Below, in pieces: positions 56,275-64,000 of a DNA stretch of 64,000 nucleotides. The position numbers and the translations under genes were made by a program. This DNA is from Owenia fusiformis (lineage: Eukaryota > Annelida > Polychaeta > Sabellida > Oweniidae), in contig CAIIXF020000001.1 of the NCBI GenBank assembly GCA_903813345.2, positions 56,592,270-56,656,269 on the forward strand. Reading direction: 5' to 3'. Numbering within the stretch: position 1 is the stretch's first letter; every line of letters starts with the position of its first letter. The notes beneath the pieces are model-generated. The model was not told the DNA's origin and did not search any database. It saw only the letters and a program-made list of their open reading frames with translations.

Positions 56275-57377
56275 TGGGTGCAGTCGACATTCAGTCGTGG
56301 CGAAGCAGAATTGGAATTTTTAACTCGAGAATCAAAATACCAGGTTTGAGAATCAAAAACAATGGTACTAAGAGGCAAATGTCAAGTCCAAGTTTTGTAA
56401 CAGTCTTAATGCTTATATACCTTATTCTACTCACCTTAGATATAATTTCCTGCATTGATTTGACAAATAATTACAATAAACTTTTTAATGAATTTACTAG
56501 GCTCATGGCTATTGTGGTCATAATCTACTTGTTAACAGTCATGTTTGTTACATTATTTTTGTCAATGCAAATGCTTATGAAGCTTATAGGCAATGTAAAA
56601 TATGCAAATATTTTTGATAATTTCACACTCACTGTCTTGATTTTTCAAACTTCAGTCTACATTTTTGACCAAAGTGATTTAATCTTGCAGGCCGGAGACA
56701 TTGAAACTCATCCTGGTCCTCACTCTACATGTACCATGCAGCATGATCGCAAGTTCCTTTTCTCAAACATTAACAGCATAAGCAGTGGGGAAGGTATCAG
56801 GTTTGAAAGTTTTAAACATAGATTAAGAAAACATGGGGTATCGGTAGCTGGACTCTGTGAAGTAGGCAATTTGAATGACAAGATTATTTCTGAAAACTAC
56901 TTACTTCCTGACTATCACTCTCCCCTTTATCATCAAGGGGGTAGAGGGCTCATGATATACATTAAATCTGACCTTACCTACTTTCCCATGCCGGATTTGA
57001 ATACTGATAACAGTCTTTGGGTTAATATCAAAATTAGAAATACTTCAATACTATTTGGTGTACATTATCGCTCTCCTACTATGAATGTAAATGAGGAAAA
57101 TGCTTATTTTGACCATCTAAGGGAAAATCTCTCCAAAGCATCCAAGATAAAATGTGACAACCTAATTATAAATGGTGATTTCAATTCCAAACATCAAAAA
57201 TGGTGGCCTGAAGGTACTACTGACTCGAGAGGCAATAAACTTGACTCTATTTTATCCAACTTAAATCTTATCCAGTTAGTAAAAGAGCCTACCAGAATAA
57301 CAAGAAACTCAAGAACCTGCATTGACCTTTCTATTACAAACAAGCCTTTTTCTCGTAAGGGAATTGGTTGTTTCTGA
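56274..57377 (+). pseudogene. LINE frame, N-terminal membrane segments, 2A-like motif, endonuclease
   Basis: 367 codons. Residues 41-60, 77-99 and about 117-131 are strongly hydrophobic. AGDIETHPGP at 140-149 matches the 2A consensus D-x-E-x-N-P-G-P except for His in place of Asn. The EEP endonuclease domain follows: FLFSNINSI (161-169), GLCEVGN with the presumed catalytic Glu at 196, GGRGLMIYIKSDL (222-234), INGDFNSKH (299-307) and TCIDLSI (348-354). The final SDH motif falls beyond the stop in another frame. Confidence 0.8.
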
Positions 57378-57654
57378 CCCTATTGGTAATACTGACCTCT
57401 CTACTATTTTGACCACTCTTCCGTTAAAACTCAGTTAGAGACACAAATTAAAGAAAACCATTTGGAAATATGACCAGGCTGATATTGAGGGTATAAATTC
57501 CAACATTCGTAATTTTGACCTGACTGAACTATATAATCAGAGTAATAGAGACATTAATGTTACAACTGAAAGCTTTTCTTGTCATATTTTTGACATATTT
57601 TCAAAATACATTCCTCAAAAAACAACAACTTTAAATGCAAATGATCAACCTTGG

Positions 57655-59985
57655 ATGAACTCAAAAATTAAACGCGAAATCAATAAGAAAGAACGACTTT
57701 ATTGGAAAACCAAATCAAAAAATGACACAACTATTTTTGACAACTACACTGCTCAAGCTGAAAAGGTCAAATCCTTAATAAAAGAGGCAAAATTAAATTA
57801 CCAGGAAAATATTGTAAAACAGATTAATGAATCAACCTGTAAAGGAAAACAATACTGGAACATAGTCAATTCTTTTCTATCCAGAACTTTTCATGCTTTA
57901 CTCCCTAGTTTGAAGTGCAATTTTTCAGATCACATAGCTACAACTGAGGGTGAAAAAACTGAGTGTTTCCTTAACTTTTTTTCTTCAAAATATCATAATT
58001 TAAACCAAGTGGATAACGATGCACTTCCACATTTTCCAAATAGAACTGGAATATCAATTGACCATTTATCTACCAATCCAGATGAAATTCTTCAAATAAT
58101 CCAGTCCTTTGATCGCGATAAAGCCTGTGGTCTTGACAAAATTAATAACAGAATGACAAAAATAGCCCAGGAAGCATTATCCTTCCAGTTATCAAAATTG
58201 TTTAACATGATTTTTGCATGTGGCCAATTTCCTAGTTGCTGGAAACTTGGAAACATTTCTCCAATTTATAAGAAGTCTGATAGATCTCAAGTTGAGAATT
58301 ATAGACCGATTACTTTGCTAAGCACTTTTTCCAAAATCTTTGAAAAAGTTGTGCATAATCGCATTCTAACGCATCTACTTGAAAATAACCTTCTTAATCA
58401 ATTTCAATCTGGATTTCTTCCAGGACACAACACTGAGCTACAACCTTTAGCAATAACTGACTATATCTTTAACGAAATGGAAAAAGGTAACTTTGTTAAT
58501 TCTGTTTATTTAGACGTGGCGTCTGCTTTTGATACTGTACCGCATAACTTACTCATTCACAAGATGAAATCATATGGAATTCAAGGTAAATTAGCCGACC
58601 TCTGCTCTTCTTACTTAGAAAATCGAAAAGTCTGTGTCACTGTAGATGATCACACATCAAACTTCTCTCCTGACCACTTCATAAACTCCGGTGTGCCTCA
58701 GGGCTCCATAATCGGACCCCTGATGTTTCTGATATACATAAATGACCTCCCTGACACTCTGACCTCGAAAACTTTTATTTATGCAGATGATACCTCCTTA
58801 TACTCTTTCTTTCACCCTTCTGGTAATCAAACTGGCCAACTCCAAAATGACCTAAATCTTTTAAGTGCATGGTCTAGAACCTGGCAATTGAAATTTAAAG
58901 CATCTAAAAGTGCTCATTTAGTTTTTCGCTCAACCCGACAAAAAAATATTCAAATGTCTCCGCTTTACTTTGATGGTGAAATGATCCCCCAAAAGCAATC
59001 ACACAAGCACCTGGGTTTCATCTTAGATGAGAATTTGACTTTTAATGACCATATAAACTATCTGTCTAATAAAGTTCAAAAACTGTTAAATCCTTTGAAG
59101 CTCATATCAAACAAAATACAATCGCACCATCTTGAAATAATGTATAATTCATATTTGGCGTCTCATTTTGACTATTGTAGCTCCATTTACGGATCGTCAT
59201 CCTTGGCGGCCTTGTCAAAGCTAGATAAAATCCACTACCAAGCTGCTGTTATATGTGCTGGGGTACTGCATGGCTCTAACACCTCAAAAACTTTAAAATG
59301 TTTACAGTGGAAATCGCTTACTGACAAAAGACACGAAAAAAAGCTAAGACTGATGTTCAAAATTGTAAGAAAGGAAGTGCCTTATTATGTCCATAGTCTT
59401 TTTGACCAACATCGCAACCAAGCAACTAGAATTTTAAGACACTCTTTACCCTTTTCCTGCCCAAGAAATATTTCAATGAGACTCTCCAAAGCACCAGTTT
59501 TAAAACTTATAAATGATTAGAACCAGCTAAGCCAGACTTTTCGTGAAATTCAAACCATTTCTAGATTCAAAAGCTCTATTAAACAGATATTTATCCCTAT
59601 TTCAAACTTCATACCAACTACAAAACTAAATTTAAGTAGAACCAACGAAAAACTGCTAAATAGGCTTCGAGTTGATTTTGCCCTTAAAGACCATTTCTTT
59701 ACTCATAATTTTACTGGAATAATTGACAACAAATGCCTCTGTGGCTCTACTGAAGACACAAAGCATTTCATTCTAACCTGCCCTCGCCATACCCATGAAC
59801 GTAATAAAATGATGACTGCACTTCGTGAACAAAATTTATTGTTTGATACTCAACTTATTTCTAGTAAGACAGAACAGGTCAAATACTTAATTTATGAAAA
59901 TGATCTCACTATTGATTCTCAAAAAATCCTGATAGATATAGTGATGCAATTTGTACAGGCCTGTTATAAGTTTCCATCAAATTAA
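57655..59985 (+). pseudogene. LINE reverse transcriptase and C-terminal zinc motif
   Basis: The same frame is already open from about 57440 and contains NDQPWMNSKIKRE. RT motifs are NYRPITLLS (215-223), SVYLDVASAFDTVPH (283-297), NSGVPQGSIIGP (344-355) and the catalytic FIYADDTSLY (374-383). TAG at 59518-59520 interrupts the frame. The same frame then runs on for 154 codons to TAA at 59983-59985 and includes CLCGSTEDTKHFILTCPRH, the Cys/His motif typical of the C-terminus of CR1/Jockey-group elements. Confidence 0.85.
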
Positions 59986-60186
59986 TGTTTTTCTCATTTG
60001 TATCTTGTGACAACCCCCCCCCCTCCCTCCCAACCTCTCACATTACTAATAAACCATCTATGATTACTGTAATTTATCCTCTATTGTAATTTAAACTACC
60101 TAGAATGCCTATGGCGATTGGTAGTAGATATTTTGTGTATTTTTTTGATTATGAAGGAAATAAATAATATGTTAAAAAAAAAAAAG

Positions 60187-60835
60187 AAGTAAATGGATCT
60201 GTACATGTGTATGACAAAAATACTTCAATACAAATACCGAATATTGTCAGTTTATGGGCAGAGGTAATTCCAAAGCAGAGCAAAGAACGGTGTCCTGGAC
60301 ACTTGATCTTCAAAGGAAGTGGTAAGTTGGAAATTACGATTTATACAACGTTATTCTATTATACACTGCATCAAATGTGGAATTTCTAGTAATTTCTAGA
60401 CGTGCTTAGTCGGTCTAGGAACTCCGTGTATCTAGAGATTTCTAGGCGTACTTAGACGTGCTTAGAGCTGGCGTGGACAGAGCGTGACTAGAGTCTAGAA
60501 ATCTCTAAGCACGCCGTGGTTAGACACAAGACAAAATTAGTCGTTATTAAATTGCCATGTGAGATTTTGCGCTATTGAAACATTTAAATTATAATTTACC
60601 GCACGTGTTAATATTTCATGTTTTGCTTTAGCTAAATACGGGATATCTAATCAAAAAAGAGTATGTTTTCACTTTATATCCGACTTGAGTCACGAAAAGT
60701 ACATCGCAACATGGCTTCTTAATTGTTAACTTGTTATAAATTAAGAAGGTCTGTTTAAATGGGTATTTCCACTAATCAACACCCATTATTTCGCATTGAC
60801 AAGTACCAGGGCCAAATCCAGCATTTGCTAAGGGG
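60187..60835. other. Non-coding stretch with TCTAGAAATCTC-type inverted motifs
   Basis: Around 60387-60510 the sequence is dense in TCTAG, TTTCTAGA and CGTGCTTAG with inverse partners (for example TCTAGAGATTTCTAG and CTAGAAATCTCTAAGCACG), a local foldback. No gene seen. Confidence 0.4.
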
Positions 60836-60837
60836 AT

Positions 60838-61130
60838 GACTTTTGAATTATTCCAGGGGTGAGGTCACATTTGATATTTGCTCAAAAATTACACGAAAAC
60901 TGCTCAAAATGGTGAAAGAATTATTGGCCAGGGGATACAGTATTATTTTAAACTAGACATCTCTGTCGGCGAGGGGGGGGCTAACTTATTCCAGGGGTGG
61001 GGTCACATTTGATATTTGTTCAAAATCACACGAAAACTGCTCAAAATGATGAAAGAATAATTGGCCGGTGGAAGCAGTATTATTTTAAACAATACAATTA
61101 CTGTCGGCGAAGGGGAGGGGGGGGGGCTAA
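60838..61130. repeat. Direct repeat of about 145 bp, two units
   Basis: Each unit runs TTATTCCAGGGGTGAGGTCACATTTGATATTTG (or the GGTGGGG variant) through AACTGCTCAAAATG, GAAAGAATTATTGGCC and CTGTCGGCGA to a G-run and CTAAC. Units start near 60857 and 60986. Confidence 0.8.
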
Positions 61131-61272
61131 CATATAGTTGAAATTACAGAATACGCTACCTTAATTTTTGATAATCTATAAAAATAATCTTGTCATAAAC
61201 AACTACTGATTTATATATGTGAATGGATATTTGTAAATTTGGTTTAAAAAGAAACTGAATATAGGGTAAAAA

Positions 61273-61870
61273 CAGGCCTGTCAACTTGGGAACACCTAAC
61301 ATCACACTACTATACCTAACACCTAGAAATGCATAAGATACTTTGTTTGTCTAATTATATTGTTTAGTATATTTTTGAAAGTACCTTATTAGCATCTAAC
61401 ATCATTCGATAAACTATTAATAAGGAACAGACAAATAAAAACAAATACATAATCATTACTAATAAGCCAAATGGGTTGCTCATGAACACCAAATGCAAGG
61501 TATAGTAGAGTGAACATGAGTGACTTGGAAATGTTGAACACCTCCCCTCAAAATGTGGACACCTTGGTCCAAATCTGGACACCTTGATAGGTAGGTACGA
61601 AAAATTTCGAACGGACGAATGCGTGACATATATGTAATTCGCGTGAAAAGTCCGAACGAAATGCGTACATTTTTTTCCGGCGTTCGTATTTTTGCTGTGT
61701 AGACGATCTTTTTTAGAAATTTTTCTACAGAAATATTTTTGCTTGACAATTACCAAGTAAAATGCGTATTTGCGTGACATTTTCTGTCACGCAAAAATAA
61801 CTGGCGTGACTTCATATTCTTCAGCAAATGCGTGACAAATACGCAAATTGCGGGACAGTTGACAGGCCTG
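61273..61870. mobile_element. MITE with CAGGCCTGTCAACT ends and TAAAAA flanks
   Basis: A 598-bp element. Terminal repeats CAGGCCTGTCAACT and AGTTGACAGGCCTG are perfect over 14 bp. TAAAAA flanks both sides (61267-61272 and 61871-61876). The interior contains several GCGTGACA/TGTCACGC motifs near the right end. The CAGGCCTGTCAA terminus is hAT-like. Minus-strand frames inside (61364-61780) show no transposase motifs. Confidence 0.75.
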
Positions 61871-61876
61871 TAAAAA

Positions 61877-63450
61877 TGAGGGAGACACAGACGTCGGAAG
61901 AGTGGGGATAAAATCTAATCAACACTAAGCTGAGACAGAATGAGAATCATATGTCTGGACTCGCAAGATTTTCATAAACATATTTGTTGATTGCTCGCGA
62001 AAAAAAAAAATTTCAGGGTTCATTGGCATCACACAATATTTGCAAAATGGAGGAGTGCATTTTCCAAGGATTTAAAACAATGCTTTACTTTAAACGTCGC
62101 CCCTCATACTAGCATACACTTTAACTATCAGATTCAGGAGCACCCTGCCCTTGATATATTAATACATAGTTTTCTTGTACCCCTTTTCAAAAATACAACG
62201 AACTAAATACATAGTAATAATGATCTTGGAATTGATTTCTTTGATCTGTAATCTAGATCACACAATAACTAATTAACTGTTTGATTGCGTTTTGCTTCTT
62301 CAAAGACGGGATATCCCTAAATTACCTTGATTACAGCATGGGCTTTCAAGTGAGTCAATGATTGCAGTCTACATAGTCTATAGGCTATTTTTAATTCCTC
62401 GTTATTTTAGTTGTGTATCTCTGAATCCCGGCTCTGATTATCATATACAATTTACTTTAACCAATTTTACCCGTTTTTTGAACTTCAAAACTGTCACATA
62501 CATATTGGTGGTCCCTAATCATATTAGGACCAATAACAAACAACATAATTAAAACTGGAAAACATACAATACATATTCATCATCTCATCTATTTCTCCGG
62601 TTTGTATCTCCCGGTAATCTTTATGCCTTGAGCCACCCCCCCCCCTTACAGATACTTTAGATACACTTATTTTCACGCTACTTAATTTGACGAATTTGCT
62701 CAATTTCAAATATTGGCGGCAATTTAATTTGGCGGAATCAGGACTGAAGTTTAATCTTTGTCTATGTTTAGACATGGGCTATCAAAAGATTCTCTTGAAA
62801 GCCCATGGTTTATGTCATTAGGACGGGTATTTACTAAGATATTTTCTGTATTTCTTTTGGGATAATGTATGACATGTTGATGACATGCTCAGTTGACAGG
62901 AAAGGGGTCCCAGAAGTTTAATTTCTGAAGTGCATTTGACAAAAATTCCAAACTGAAATTTGACCGATTTTAATTTGGCGGATTTTCTGACTCCGTCAAT
63001 CCGTCTAATTAAAACGGGAGCCAAAGTAAGTATCTTCAGTTATATCAATATTATTTTGTATCTATCTGACATTATAATTTCGAAGAGAGATTCTCCCGGG
63101 GGCATTCGGGATTTCGAACATAATAAACTTAATTTGAAATTGATTCTGAAATTCTGTCAAAATGGAATACATGGACCTGGTTACATGGTTTATCTTATTC
63201 TAAATGGACAAATAAGATCGCAGGGGCAGGAAACTCCCCCGTAGTTGACATTTTGTTCATATAAAAGGCATTTGCATTAATCCTTTTGATAACATTCTTT
63301 CGCAGTTGGTCTCTTGACCCGAAACATTCTGGCTACAACAATACAATTGAGTTTTAGAGAAAAAATTGTGACTAACCGCCCTAAGAGGAACGTTGGAGCT
63401 TTTTAAGACCACATTAAGCCCCGCGACTTTAACTAACATCCCCCGGTAAC
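61877..63450. other. Non-coding stretch
   Basis: No recognisable gene. AATTTGGCGGA-type motifs occur at about 62714-62737 and 62970-62985, perhaps a decayed dispersed repeat. Confidence 0.35.
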
Positions 63451-63454
63451 ATCC

Positions 63455-63715
63455 TAACCCATGTTAAAGCCAAGCTTTTCCAGGATATCTTCAATCAATC
63501 CTCAACCCCTGTTAAAGACCCATTTTACAGGGTGTCTACACCGGGGCCTACCCCCTTGACCCTCGTTAAAATCCTGCTTTTGAAGGTAACATACCCCTTC
63601 AACCTCCCTTCAAAACCCTACTTGTACAGGGCACCTACCCCTAAATCCCATGTTAAAGCCCTTATATTTGACTGGTACATACATACCACCCTCCCTCTCA
63701 AGCCGTACTTTTGCT
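63455..63715. repeat. Degenerate minisatellite of about 48 bp
   Basis: Units centred on CCCATGTTAAAGCCC, followed by TTTT.CAGG and CTACCCC, recur near 63458, 63505, 63559, 63606, 63647 and 63693 with heavy divergence. Confidence 0.6.
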
Positions 63716-64000
63716 GTTCCCCACAGCTGAATTCATTTGTGAACTATTATTTTGCTATAATGAATCCTGGTGGATGTGATATCTGTAAAATATACAAAAT
63801 GTACATTATATATGCGGTCTGGGGTGTGAGGGGGTTCATTTAAAAAAAACAATTTGGGGGGCCCACTTTTGACAATCAGAGACAAAGGTCTCAAATTTGT
63901 TAAACAAAGCATGGAATGCCCATGAACCAATTATGAATATTATCAAATGAAAACAAAATATTGATTCCTTATAATCCAAATACTTCCTTGTTTTTATAAC
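63716..64000. other. Non-coding right edge
   Basis: Nothing recognised. Confidence 0.3.

Larger units (their letters stand above)
55590..60186 (+). mobile_element. APE-type non-LTR retrotransposon (CR1/Jockey-like LINE), nearly full length
   Basis: A plus-strand LINE with a 5' leader of about 0.7 kb (5' border approximate), an ORF region 56274-59985 and a 3'UTR ending in a run of 12 A at about 60174-60185. The leader is A/T-rich. The 3'UTR has a C-rich run near 60014. The protein carries N-terminal hydrophobic segments, a 2A-like motif, an apurinic endonuclease domain, a reverse transcriptase and a C-terminal CxCG..H..C zinc-binding motif. At least two frame changes between the endonuclease and RT parts and one in-frame TAG show that this copy is no longer active, but the decay is light. 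Clade assignment within the CR1/Jockey group is tentative. Confidence 0.85.

Overview
This is a 64 kb piece of an A+T-rich animal nuclear genome. It has spliceosomal introns with GT..AG borders, a secreted or membrane protein built from PAN, EGF and C-type lectin modules, many short DNA-transposon derivatives, a LINE with a poly(A) tail, and a 500-base assembly gap at 49982-50481. Gene content and repeat style suggest a marine invertebrate (lophotrochozoan, hemichordate, echinoderm or cephalochordate). The window alone does not settle the phylum.

Genes are concentrated in the first 26 kb. (1) The first coding exon of a 14-3-3 protein lies on the minus strand (1205-1522). (2) Divergent from it, across a 640-bp promoter with CRE, ETS, E-box and YY1-type motifs, is MRTO4 (2163-20508, plus strand, 8 coding exons, 263 aa), a 60S ribosome assembly factor. 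(3) A complete single-coding-exon LAS1L gene (9953-11293) sits inside MRTO4 intron 2 on the same strand. LAS1L is the HEPN nuclease that cuts pre-rRNA ITS2, so two 60S biogenesis factors are nested. (4) Convergent to MRTO4 is a minus-strand gene (26120 down to 22474) for a signal-anchor/PAN/4xEGF/C-type-lectin protein of 443 aa. The second half of its lectin domain carries a very basic insert. (5) The MRTO4 3' exon and the lectin 3' exon lie together in a 1.1-kb segment that is tandemly duplicated (20262-21342 and 21899-23044), so each gene has two near-identical last exons.

From 26 to 50 kb I recognise no definite gene. The stretch holds two faintly similar minus-strand open frames (28117-28433 and 31629-32045), a 1.27-kb foldback element with about 325-bp arms, an inverted minisatellite, 79-bp and 80-bp tandem repeats, a pentanucleotide array, a 1.2-kb array of 30-bp units open in two frames, and several MITEs. 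Just after the gap lies a probable bidirectional promoter with divergent splice donors (about 50512 and 50797) whose genes are not visible.

From 51 to 60 kb there is a minus-strand terminal-repeat element, a young-looking LTR-like fossil whose long repeats contain 32-bp tandem arrays. It is followed by a nearly full-length APE-type LINE (about 55590-60186). The LINE's main ORF starts with three hydrophobic segments and a 2A-like motif ahead of the endonuclease. The last 4 kb hold repeats and a MITE with clear ends.

The most interesting points are the nested 60S-biogenesis gene pair with an orphan CpG-type promoter in the host intron, the lectin with a cationic insert and a duplicated terminal exon, the membrane-segment plus 2A-like leader of the LINE, and a tandem repeat in MRTO4 intron 4 dense in nuclear-receptor half-sites.
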